Source: Cloacimonetes bacterium TCS62 (GTDB lineage: Bacteria > Cloacimonadota > Cloacimonadia > Cloacimonadales > TCS61). From it: a DNA stretch of 5,609 nucleotides. The first letter of the stretch is position 1. Every line of letters starts with the position of its first letter. The translations under genes were made by a program, and so were the position numbers. Positions 1 to 5,609 of the stretch are shown piece by piece. The stretch lies in assembly GCA_001577185.1 (NCBI GenBank), contig LSCM01000096.1:1-5609 (forward strand), written 5' to 3'. Below the pieces are notes generated by a model that saw only the letters and a program-made list of their open reading frames with translations, ran no database searches and had not been told where the DNA came from.

Positions 1-774
1 AAATCCATTTTCCTTGGCAATATTACTGATCTCTTCAGCTTGATCATAGCCTATTTCAAAATATAATTTACCATTTTTAGTTAAATGCTTTTTTGCATTC
101 CGGATTATTTGATTGTAAAAATACAATCCATTTTTTTCTGCAAATAAGGCAGCACGAGGTTCAAAATCTTTTACTTCAACCGGCAGATCTTTATAATCCT
201 GTTGGGAAATATAAGGCGGGTTGGAGACGATCAGATCGAATTTACCCTTAACCTTGCTGAAGATATCGGAAATGAAAAAATCGATCTTAACCTTATTTAT
301 CTCTGCATTTTTAATAGCGGTATCTAAAGCTTGTTTAGAAAAGTCAGTCGCACTAAAGTTTACCTTATTTAGATTTTTTTTTAGAGCAATAGCGATAGCA
401 CCGGAGCCAGTTCCAATCTCCAGAATGTTCTGAGGGTCCTTTTCTTTCTTCGTTATTTTCTCAACCAATAGTTCTGTTTCCGGGCGGGGAATTAAAACTG
501 AATTGTTCACAAGCAACTTGTAACCGTAAAATTCTGTCTCTCCTAAAATATACTGAATTGGTTCATGCTTTGTTCTTCTGTGCACGGCTTGCTCAATTAA
601 ATGCTTAGTTTCTTCTGAAATTAGAAAATCTGCCTGCAAAGGTAATTTTAACCGTTTGATCTTTGTATAATGTGATAAGATCATCTGAGCATTTAGCTCG
701 GGATTTTCTATTTTTGCTTTTTGCAAAGCCTTGATACAATAATTTTTTAGATCGATCAATTTCATTTTTTTCAT
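1..774 (-). CDS. prmC: Peptide chain release factor N5-glutamine methyltransferase PrmC (HemK), C-terminus cut by window edge
   Basis: PrmC uses S-adenosylmethionine to methylate the glutamine of the GGQ motif in release factors RF1 and RF2, which speeds peptide release; it acts in the cytoplasm. I translated 258 intact residues with no stop or frameshift. An N-terminal helical domain (about 1-75) precedes the linker motif IPRPETE (95-101). The Rossmann methyltransferase fold follows, with SAM motif I EIGTGSGAI (119-127) and the catalytic NPPY (185-188) that binds the target glutamine amide. NPPY with IPRPETE separates PrmC from most other methyltransferases. The family is about 280 residues, so roughly 25 C-terminal residues are missing. 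The start is either the ATG at 774 (MKKMKLID) or the ATG at 765 (MKLID). Neither has a Shine-Dalgarno site, and 765 matches the usual family N-terminus equally well. It lies downstream of a terminator, so it is probably transcribed separately from fusA. prfA, its frequent partner, is not next to it on the fusA side. Confidence 0.95.
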   Translation of the reverse strand, partial: MKKMKLIDLKNYCIKALQKAKIENPELNAQMILSHYTKIKRLKLPLQADFLISEETKHLIEQAVHRRTKHEPIQYILGETEFYGYKLLVNNSVLIPRPETELLVEKITKKEKDPQNILEIGTGSGAIAIALKKNLNKVNFSATDFSKQALDTAIKNAEINKVKIDFFISDIFSKVKGKFDLIVSNPPYISQQDYKDLPVEVKDFEPRAALFAEKNGLYFYNQIIRNAKKHLTKNGKLYFEIGYDQAEEISNIAKENGF

Positions 775-840
775 TTGAAAGCAATTGAATAAAAAGCAAA
801 TTAAAAAGCAAGGAAAAAGAGGAGATGTAAGAAATTTTGA

Positions 841-856
841 ACAATTAGGTAATTGT
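841..856. repeat. Perfect 7-bp inverted repeat ACAATTA-GG-TAATTGT
   Basis: The arms 841-847 and 850-856 are exact reverse complements separated by two bases. The site lies 67-82 nt upstream of the prmC ATG at 774. It is short and AT-rich, so an RNA hairpin with a 2-nt loop would be poor. A DNA operator-type dyad, or the edge of the adjoining GC-rich block, is more plausible. Function is unknown, and chance is possible in AT-rich DNA. Confidence 0.5.
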
Positions 857-880
857 GGGTTTGGTTTTTAATGTTTTTTT

Positions 881-949
881 AGCGGTTACGGCGTATGTGA
901 CGTTTTCGCCGTAGTGTAGCCGGGTACTTGCTGTTAAGTGCAGTGCCCG
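881..949. repeat. GC-rich block forming two adjacent hairpins, possible dispersed repeat or structured RNA
   Basis: The segment 881-950 has 39 G/C of 70 (56%) inside AT-rich flanks. Hairpin A pairs TACGGCG (887-893) with CGCCGTA (907-913) around a 13-nt loop. In a + strand RNA it extends by two G-U pairs to 885/915, and GC 882-883 can pair with GC 919-920 across an internal loop. Hairpin B pairs CGGGTACT (921-928) with AGTGCCCG (942-949), 8 pairs including one wobble, also around a 13-nt loop. Neither hairpin is followed by a U-run on either strand, so they do not look like terminators. Possible identities are a REP-like or MITE-like intergenic repeat, a structured leader of prmC, or a small RNA. 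The structure is visible, but the identity is inference. Confidence 0.5.
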
Positions 950-1014
950 ATTGATTATGCTTTTAGAAAAATTTCACGACATTTCTTTGTTTCTTTGATT
1001 ATTTTCTCTTTCAA

Positions 1015-1060
1015 TTTATACATGCTAAATTGATTTATGAATTACAGAATCAACTGTCAA
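1015..1060 (-). promoter_or_regulatory. Possible sigma70-like promoter for prmC
   Basis: A perfect TTGACA on the minus strand (1055-1060) sits immediately after the fusA terminator. No convincing -10 lies at 17 nt: the hexamer there is TAAATC, and ATAAAT appears at 16 nt. A better TATAAA box (1015-1020) is 34 nt away from TTGACA, too far for a standard pair. The location suits an independent prmC promoter, but the -10 is weak and the lineage may use another consensus. Confidence 0.3.
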
Positions 1061-1094
1061 ATAAAAAACCTTCAAGGGATTAAACTTGAAGGTT
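1061..1094 (-). terminator. Intrinsic terminator of the rpoC-rpsL-rpsG-fusA transcript
   Basis: A perfect 10-bp stem (arms 1085-1094 and 1067-1076) closes an 8-nt loop (1077-1084). On the minus strand the second arm AAGGTT runs into TTTTAT, giving a U-tract of six including the last two stem bases. It begins 24 bases past the fusA stop codon. This is a classic Rho-independent terminator for the minus strand. On the + strand the stem is followed by ATAAAC, so it is one-directional. Confidence 0.9.
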
Positions 1095-1118
1095 ATAAAC
1101 ATAAATTTCTACGAAAAG

Positions 1119-3209
1119 TTAATAACCACGTACTCGTTTAAGGATCCTTTTTTGAATATTTTGTGGAACTACTTCGTGTTTAGAAAATTCCATCGTATAG
1201 ATCGCTCTACCTTGCGAGATAGATCGTAATTTAGTGGAATATCCAAAAAGTTCGCTCATAGGAATTTCCGCAGTGATCTCCTGTTTGTTGTTATTGTTTC
1301 GTATATGTTCGATCTTACCGCGTTTGGAATTAATATCTCCGATAATATCACCAACGAATTCTTCTGGTGAGATGATACTAACTAACATTATTGGTTCCAT
1401 CAGCAGTCCTTCTGCTTTTCTCAGAGCTTTGTTAACAGCCATGGAAGTAGCTATTCTAAAGGCAGTTTCACTGGAATCCACCTCGTTGAATTCACCACCT
1501 ATAAGTTTGATCTGAACTCTTTGAACAGCATTATTCATCAGGGGACCATCTTGACAGGCATTGTAAGAGCTATCTTCGATAGCAGCCCAATATTCTTTAG
1601 GGATAATATCATCTGAAATAGCATTGATAAATATGTTATCCTGACCAGGCTCAAGTTTATCGGCCGAGATAGGAGACAATTCAACTTTCACTACTGCGAA
1701 ATGTCCTTTACCTTCCATCTCTCTGATCAGACGAGCTTCTGCTGTAACAATATTCTCAATAGTTTCACGATAAGTTACATGAAGATTGCCAACATTGACA
1801 GGCACATTAAATTCTCGTTTTAAACGATCTACTATGATCTCTAAGTGAAGTTCTCCCATTCCGGAAATTAGAGTTTGACCAGTATCCTTGTGTACAGAAG
1901 ATTTAAAAGTTGGATCTTCCTCTTGTAATTTTCTCAAGGCATCTTCTAGAGAGTCTTTATCTGCTTGAAATTTTGGTTCAATTGCAGAGGCAATGACCGA
2001 AGCGGGGAAAGTTATTTCATCAAGTAGAATATTATTATGTATCGAAGTGATCGTATCTCCTGTGTGAATTTGCTTCGGACCGATCAAAGCAGCAATATCA
2101 CCAGCTTTTAATACATCTATATCTTTAGTTTTGTTGGAATGGATCTGCAAGATACGTGCGATCCTTTCTTTCTTACCACTTGTCTGATTGACGATCGTAT
2201 CTTTTTTGTTTAATGAGCCAGAATAAACTCTGATATAATTAAGTTTACCGACATATTTATCTGCTTTAACTTTAAATACAAACGCTGAAAATTTCTCATC
2301 TTTGTCGGGATGGATCTCGATCTTTTTCTTATTTTTTTTCTTAAATCCTATTGCGGGAGGGACATCTAAGGGTGAGGGTAAAAAGTCTGTGATAGCATTC
2401 AATAAATTTTGTATTCCTATATTTTTGAGAGCAGAGCCACAAAGAATAGGTACAAACTGATGATAGCGAACTCCCTTACGAATTGCAGAAATAATTTCAT
2501 CCTGAGAGATATTTTGTTCTTCTAGATATTTTTCCATTAGGACGTCATCAAATTCAGCGATCTGTTCCAAAAGCTCAATACGAGACTTCTTAACCTGCTC
2601 GGTATATTCTGGTGGGATCTCTTTGGTTTGATACTTTACTCCCAAAGTTTCCTTGTCAAAATAATAAGCTTTTAAGGAGATCAGATCGATTATTCCTTCA
2701 AAATTGTTTTCACTACCGATCGGATACTGAATGGGAGCTGCATTTTTTGATAAGCGATTGTGTATCATATCTATCACATGCTCAAAATCAGCACCTGAAC
2801 GATCCATCTTATTTACAAATGCTAATCTAGGTACTTTATATCGGTCTGCTTGATGCCAGACTGTTTCCGATTGAGGTTCAACACCTCCAACAGCACAAAA
2901 AACACCTATTGCACCATCGAGAACCCTTAAAGAACGTTCAACTTCAGCTGTAAAATCTACATGCCCGGGAGTATCAATAATATTAATATGTTTGTCATTC
3001 CACAGACATTTTGTTACTGCTGAGGTTATAGTTATTCCGCGTTCTTTTTCTTGATCCATCCAGTCCATGACAGCATTACCATCGTGGACTTCACCCATTT
3101 TATGAATAATGCCGGTATAAAACAATATCCTTTCGGTAGTAGTTGTTTTACCGGCATCAATATGAGCAATTATTCCAATATTGCGTATTTCAGAAAGCTC
3201 TGTAGCCAT
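1119..3209 (-). CDS. fusA: Elongation factor G, with a divergent domain IV
   Basis: EF-G is a cytoplasmic ribosomal GTPase that moves tRNA and mRNA after peptide transfer and, with RRF, splits ribosomes. The 696 residues match the usual length. GTPase motifs are G1 AHIDAGKT (15-22), switch I ERGITI (56-61), G3 DTPGH (79-83), G4 NKMD (133-136) and G5 GSA (258-260). Domain II begins near 306, domain III contains SGMGELHLEII (449-459), domain IV spans about 478-600, and domain V includes MSELFGYSTKLRS (651-663). Domain IV is odd. E. coli GGRGQYGHV reads EGKGHFAVV, the GGVIP loop reads DDIIP (533-537), and tip His583 aligns with Asn575. Parts recall, from memory, the spirochaete/mitochondrial EF-G2 branch, so subtype is uncertain although the locus is the classical fusA site. 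A TAA two codons upstream fixes the ATG at 3209. No Shine-Dalgarno is visible in AGATTTTAATTAATTTATG, and the rpsG stop is 7 nt away, suggesting coupling to rpsG. A terminator follows. Confidence 0.96.
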   Translation of the reverse strand: MATELSEIRNIGIIAHIDAGKTTTTERILFYTGIIHKMGEVHDGNAVMDWMDQEKERGITITSAVTKCLWNDKHINIIDTPGHVDFTAEVERSLRVLDGAIGVFCAVGGVEPQSETVWHQADRYKVPRLAFVNKMDRSGADFEHVIDMIHNRLSKNAAPIQYPIGSENNFEGIIDLISLKAYYFDKETLGVKYQTKEIPPEYTEQVKKSRIELLEQIAEFDDVLMEKYLEEQNISQDEIISAIRKGVRYHQFVPILCGSALKNIGIQNLLNAITDFLPSPLDVPPAIGFKKKNKKKIEIHPDKDEKFSAFVFKVKADKYVGKLNYIRVYSGSLNKKDTIVNQTSGKKERIARILQIHSNKTKDIDVLKAGDIAALIGPKQIHTGDTITSIHNNILLDEITFPASVIASAIEPKFQADKDSLEDALRKLQEEDPTFKSSVHKDTGQTLISGMGELHLEIIVDRLKREFNVPVNVGNLHVTYRETIENIVTAEARLIREMEGKGHFAVVKVELSPISADKLEPGQDNIFINAISDDIIPKEYWAAIEDSSYNACQDGPLMNNAVQRVQIKLIGGEFNEVDSSETAFRIATSMAVNKALRKAEGLLMEPIMLVSIISPEEFVGDIIGDINSKRGKIEHIRNNNNKQEITAEIPMSELFGYSTKLRSISQGRAIYTMEFSKHEVVPQNIQKRILKRVRGY

Positions 3210-3216
3210 AAATTAA

Positions 3217-3687
3217 TTAAAATCTAAAATGTGCAAATGCCTTGTTAGCTTCTGCCATTTTATGAACGTCCTCTCTTCTTCTAATGCTTGCTCCTTCTTT
3301 ATTATAAGCTGAAAGCAATTCACCTGCTAGACGTTCAACCATGGTTTTTTCAGCACGTTTTCTTGCAAAACTAATGATCCATCTGAAAGCTAGAGCTTGA
3401 GCATTTTTTGGTGTAACTTCAGTAGGTACTTGATAGTTAGATCCACCAATACGTCTAGAAACTACCTTGATCAGTGGTTTAACATTTTCAACAGCTTGAT
3501 TGAAAACTTCTATAGGAGGTTCATCAGTTTTTTTAGCTATGATCTCAAATGCTTCATAAATTATATTTTCAGCTAAGCTCTTTTTTCCGTCTTTCATAAC
3601 TGTATTGATAAATTTACTTAAGTTTGTGTCTGCATATTTAGGATCTGAAAAAACTACTCTTTCCAATATTTTTCTTCTTCTTGCCAT
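3217..3687 (-). CDS. rpsG: 30S ribosomal protein S7
   Basis: S7 is a primary 16S rRNA-binding protein that nucleates assembly of the 30S head and lines the mRNA exit channel and E site. The 156-residue length is typical of the family. Visible hallmarks are the basic N-terminus MARRRKILER, DPKYADTNLSKFINTVMKDG (15-34), the hairpin region RRIGGSNYQVPTEV (78-91), and the conserved C-terminal stretch GASIRRREDVHKMAEANKAF. It starts with ATG, behind a good Shine-Dalgarno site overlapping the rpsL stop. Gaps are 9 nt to rpsL and 7 nt to fusA, so it sits within one transcript. The 9-nt rpsL-rpsG gap leaves no room for the long intercistronic S7 autoregulatory structure known in E. coli. No truncation or odd residues were seen. 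Confidence 0.99.
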   Translation of the reverse strand: MARRRKILERVVFSDPKYADTNLSKFINTVMKDGKKSLAENIIYEAFEIIAKKTDEPPIEVFNQAVENVKPLIKVVSRRIGGSNYQVPTEVTPKNAQALAFRWIISFARKRAEKTMVERLAGELLSAYNKEGASIRRREDVHKMAEANKAFAHFRF

Positions 3688-3693
3688 CTATAA

Positions 3694-3698
3694 CTCCT
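3694..3698 (-). promoter_or_regulatory. Shine-Dalgarno site of rpsG overlapping the rpsL stop codon
   Basis: On the minus strand AGGAG is followed by six bases (TTATAG) and ATG. The rpsL stop TAG (3697-3699) overlaps the start of this site, so ribosomes ending rpsL finish on top of the rpsG ribosome binding site. This supports translational coupling between the two genes. Confidence 0.85.
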
Positions 3699-4068
3699 AC
3701 CTCGGTTTCTTTGTTCCATACTTGGAACGAGATTGTGTTCTATTGTCTACACCTGCTGTATCCAGTGCACCACGAACGATGTGATATCTAACACCAGGAA
3801 GGTCTTTCACTCTTCCACCTCTTACAAGTACAATACTGTGTTCTTGCAAGTTGTGACCTTCACCAGGAATATAAACAGTAACTTCATGACCATTTGTTAA
3901 ACGAACTCTTGCTACTTTACGTAAAGCTGAATTAGGCTTTTTAGGTGTGGTTGTATAAACTCTTGTACAAACACCTCTTTTCTGTGGGCTAGATTCTAGA
4001 GCTCTATTCTTTTTCTTCTTTGTAATTTTTTTTCGCCCTTTTCTTACTAATTGATTAATTGTCGGCAC
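3697..4068 (-). CDS. rpsL: 30S ribosomal protein S12
   Basis: S12 sits at the decoding centre of the 30S subunit and governs accuracy of tRNA selection. At 123 residues it has family length. The sequence shows MPTINQLVRKGRKK at the N-terminus, PQKRGVCTRVYTTTPKKPNS (28-47), VYIPGEGHNLQEHS (65-78) and GGRVKDLPGVRYH (84-96). Lys43 and Lys88 (counting Met), the positions whose mutation gives streptomycin resistance or dependence in E. coli, are both the sensitive wild-type lysine. Asp89 is the residue that RimO methylthiolates in many bacteria. The start is GTG at 4068: it gives the universal MPTINQLVR N-terminus, has a strong Shine-Dalgarno site, and a TAA lies six codons upstream in frame. It follows rpoC by 23 nt with no terminator, so it is very likely co-transcribed with it. 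Confidence 0.99.
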   Translation of the reverse strand: MPTINQLVRKGRKKITKKKKNRALESSPQKRGVCTRVYTTTPKKPNSALRKVARVRLTNGHEVTVYIPGEGHNLQEHSIVLVRGGRVKDLPGVRYHIVRGALDTAGVDNRTQSRSKYGTKKPR

Positions 4069-4073
4069 TATTT

Positions 4074-4079
4074 TCCTCC
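4074..4079 (-). promoter_or_regulatory. Shine-Dalgarno site deciding the GTG start of rpsL
   Basis: GGAGGA lies five bases (AAATA) before the GTG at 4066-4068. An ATG that overlaps the Shine-Dalgarno site (ATGGAGGA) is out of frame with S12 and is not the start. Confidence 0.88.
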
Positions 4080-4091
4080 ATTTTTATTTAA

Positions 4092-5609
4092 TCAGAAATC
4101 GAGTATATCTTCAACAGACTCATCTTTCTCAGTATGAGCAATATCTTCAATTATCTCACCGATTGTTTTACCTTCGTCGATAGCGTTAGCAATTTCTTTA
4201 TTATAGAGCTTTGTACCAGTTCCAACTGGGATTCTATGTCCTATAATAATACTTTCTTTCAAACCTTCCAGATCATCAATTTGTCCAGCTATGGACGCTT
4301 GTGTAAGCACTTTGGTAGTTTCCTGGAAAGAAGCTGCAGAAAGCCAGCTATCAGTTAATAGTGAAGCTTTGGTGATACCTAATAAAAGTTGCTCAAAAGT
4401 AGCTCCTTCGCCACCCTCTTCTTCGATTCGTTTGTTTTCTTTCATCACTCGATGTCTATTTACTATTTCTCCTTCTAAGAACATGGTATGTCCCGGATCA
4501 ATGATTTTTAATTTTTTGAACATCTGACGAATGATAACACCTATATGTTTATCTTCGATCTTAACACCTTGTTTTCTATAAACTTCCTGAATTTCCTCAA
4601 GAATTAATTTTTGGGCAGCTTTGATACCTTTCGCTGTTAAAATATCATGGGGATCAAGTGGACCACCTGAAAGCGGATCACCACTATCAACTATATCACC
4701 TTGATGCACAATTATACGTTTTCCGGGTGGTATCACATATTTTTTCTGTGTCTCATCTTCTGCATTAACATAGATAACTCGACCAGATTTTGAGAGATCA
4801 CCGATCTTTACTGTACCGGCGATTTCTGAAAGCATCGCTTTCTCTTTTGGTACTCGTGCTTCGAAAAGATCTTGCACACGAGGTAAACCACCAGTAATAT
4901 CACTTTGTTTAACAGTAATACGAGATGTTTTTCCTAATATATCACCAGGATAAACATAAACACCATCTTCAATCTCAACATTCAAACCGGTTGGAATTGG
5001 AAGAAGAATTGATTTTCCGCTATCAGTTACGATTTTAAACTGAGCTTGTTTTTTTCTTACTTTCGATTCTATAGTTGTAATTTCACGAGAACCGGTTAGT
5101 TCATTAAATTCTTCTTTATAAGTAACATCTTTTTCAAAATGTTCAAATACCAATTTACCCTTAGCTGTAGCAATAAGAGGATGATTGTAATGGTCCCAAC
5201 TAAAAAGTTTAGTATTCGCTACGATCTCTTCATTATCTTCAACAAAAATAGTTGCAGCGTATTCAACCTTGTAGTTTTCTATAACTTTGCCATCTTCATC
5301 GAGGATTTTCATTCTTCCTAAGTGACTGATCGAAACCAATTCATCATTTCGATTTTTGATAAGGTTCATCTTCTCAAATTTCACAGTTCCATCAGAATTA
5401 GCTACCACTTCAGCCAGATCTACATCAGTACTTGTAGTACCTCCAATATGGAAAGTTCTTAGGGTTAATTGTGTTCCAGGTTCACCGATGCTTTGTGCTG
5501 CTATGACACCTACTGGTTCGCCTATTGTTACCGGTTTGTTATTTCCCAGATTTCTACCATAACATTTAGCACAGATACCTTTCTCAGAATCGCAGGTCAG
5601 TACAGAGCG
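4092..5609 (-). CDS. rpoC: DNA-directed RNA polymerase beta' subunit, C-terminal 505 residues (5' end outside window)
   Basis: Beta' forms the clamp and half of the active site of RNA polymerase. The fragment starts with RSVLTCDSEKGICAKCYGRN, matching E. coli from about residue 883. Cys6, Cys13 and Cys16 correspond to Cys888, Cys895 and Cys898 of the second zinc site; the fourth ligand lies upstream, outside the window. The first trigger-loop helix, GEPGTQLTLRTFHIGG (42-57), keeps the catalytic-region Arg51 and His54 (E. coli Arg933 and His936). E. coli Met932 is Leu50 here. A ~180-residue SI3-type insertion follows, then the second half GGLPRVQDLFEAR (240-252), QGVKIEDKHIGVIIRQM (347-363), LSAASFQETTKVLT (423-436) and HRIPVGTG (458-465), ending ESVEDILDF before TGA. 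The frame is open to the window edge. The GTG at 5408 is only an internal valine codon. It leads straight into rpsL. Confidence 0.99.
   Translation of the reverse strand, partial: RSVLTCDSEKGICAKCYGRNLGNNKPVTIGEPVGVIAAQSIGEPGTQLTLRTFHIGGTTSTDVDLAEVVANSDGTVKFEKMNLIKNRNDELVSISHLGRMKILDEDGKVIENYKVEYAATIFVEDNEEIVANTKLFSWDHYNHPLIATAKGKLVFEHFEKDVTYKEEFNELTGSREITTIESKVRKKQAQFKIVTDSGKSILLPIPTGLNVEIEDGVYVYPGDILGKTSRITVKQSDITGGLPRVQDLFEARVPKEKAMLSEIAGTVKIGDLSKSGRVIYVNAEDETQKKYVIPPGKRIIVHQGDIVDSGDPLSGGPLDPHDILTAKGIKAAQKLILEEIQEVYRKQGVKIEDKHIGVIIRQMFKKLKIIDPGHTMFLEGEIVNRHRVMKENKRIEEEGGEGATFEQLLLGITKASLLTDSWLSAASFQETTKVLTQASIAGQIDDLEGLKESIIIGHRIPVGTGTKLYNKEIANAIDEGKTIGEIIEDIAHTEKDESVEDILDF
4893..5438 (-). 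other. SI3-type insertion within the RpoC trigger loop
   Basis: About 182 residues separate the trigger-loop halves HIGG and GGLPRV. E. coli has 188 there (sequence insertion 3, built of sandwich-barrel hybrid motifs). Local matches include ILDEDGKVIENYKVEY against E. coli LIDEFGRTKESYKVPY, and NELTGS against DELTGL. The insertion folds on the polymerase surface near the secondary channel and affects pausing and trigger-loop folding in E. coli. It serves here as a lineage marker for SI3-bearing Gram-negative phyla. Confidence 0.85.

Larger units (their letters stand above)
775..1118. other. Intergenic region between fusA and prmC, no gene found
   Basis: I see no protein-coding gene or tRNA in these 344 bases on either strand. 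From the fusA side it holds the fusA terminator (1061-1094), a possible prmC promoter with TTGACA at 1055-1060, and a pyrimidine-rich + strand stretch (about 978-1013) that includes a tandem 8-mer TTTCTTTG at 982-989 and 990-997. Next come a GC-rich double-hairpin block (881-949), a + strand G/T run without any C (843-882), a perfect inverted repeat (841-856), and about 65 AT-rich bases leading to the prmC start. It is long compared with the 7-23 nt gaps elsewhere in the window. Confidence 0.75.

Noticed and set aside
221..433. Small + strand ORF over prmC, and similar + strand ORFs over fusA and rpoC
   Set aside because: They lie antisense to strongly conserved genes, match no family I recognise, and lack convincing ribosome binding sites.
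605..844. A 79-codon minus-strand ORF upstream of and overlapping the prmC start
   Set aside because: From 774 downward it only reads the prmC N-terminus in another frame. The prmC frame gives a recognisable family sequence through to the window edge, and this ORF has no ribosome binding site or family features.
881..949. Hairpins as Rho-independent terminators
   Set aside because: Neither hairpin is followed by a U-run on either strand. The sequence after hairpin A on the minus strand is A-rich, and no + strand gene ends here.
982..997. Tandem 8-mer TTTCTTTG repeated twice, considered as a microsatellite or CRISPR-like repeat
   Set aside because: There are only two copies in low-complexity pyrimidine-rich sequence with no spacer structure, so chance is the simplest explanation.
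2323..2340. A-rich run encoding a lysine-rich stretch in EF-G (about 290-297), considered as a frameshift signal
   Set aside because: The run is interrupted, the frame continues into normal domain II sequence, and a basic linker there is tolerated.
4092..5408. A separate 438-residue protein starting at the GTG at 5408
   Set aside because: The same frame is open to 5609 and encodes conserved RpoC zinc-site and trigger-loop sequence, so this GTG is an internal valine codon.

Overview
This window is a housekeeping locus from an AT-rich bacterium, by eye roughly 35-40% G+C. All genes lie on the minus strand. In transcription order, right to left, it holds the 3' part of rpoC (RNA polymerase beta' subunit), rpsL (S12), rpsG (S7), fusA (EF-G), an intergenic gap of about 340 bases, and most of prmC (release-factor glutamine methyltransferase). 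Both rpoC and prmC run off the window.

The organism is probably Gram-negative in the broad sense. RpoC carries a ~180-residue insertion inside the trigger loop (SI3 type) that aligns with the E. coli SI3. This insertion is found in Proteobacteria and the Bacteroidota/FCB-type phyla and is absent from Firmicutes and Actinobacteria. Low G+C, good Shine-Dalgarno sites before rpsL and rpsG, an unusual EF-G and the gene order would suit an uncultured FCB-group lineage, Cloacimonadota-like for instance. That placement is a guess and no taxon is proven here.

Layout: 4092-5609 is rpoC, entering at the second zinc-binding cysteine cluster and the trigger loop. rpsL follows after 23 nt (GTG start), rpsG after 9 nt, and fusA after 7 nt. 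This tight packing, with no terminator between genes, indicates one rpoC-rpsL-rpsG-fusA transcript. The transcript ends at a clear intrinsic terminator (1061-1094) just past fusA, so neither tuf nor rpsJ follows. From 775 to 1060 there is no gene. It holds a possible promoter, a conspicuous GC-rich double-hairpin block (881-949) and a perfect 7-bp inverted repeat (841-856). prmC (1-774) then reads out of the window.

The genes cooperate in transcription (beta'), decoding (S12), 30S head assembly and the tRNA path (S7), translocation or ribosome recycling (EF-G), and termination (PrmC methylates the GGQ motif of release factors). I see no new multi-gene system. The most unusual points are the altered domain IV tip of EF-G and the structured GC-rich intergenic block.
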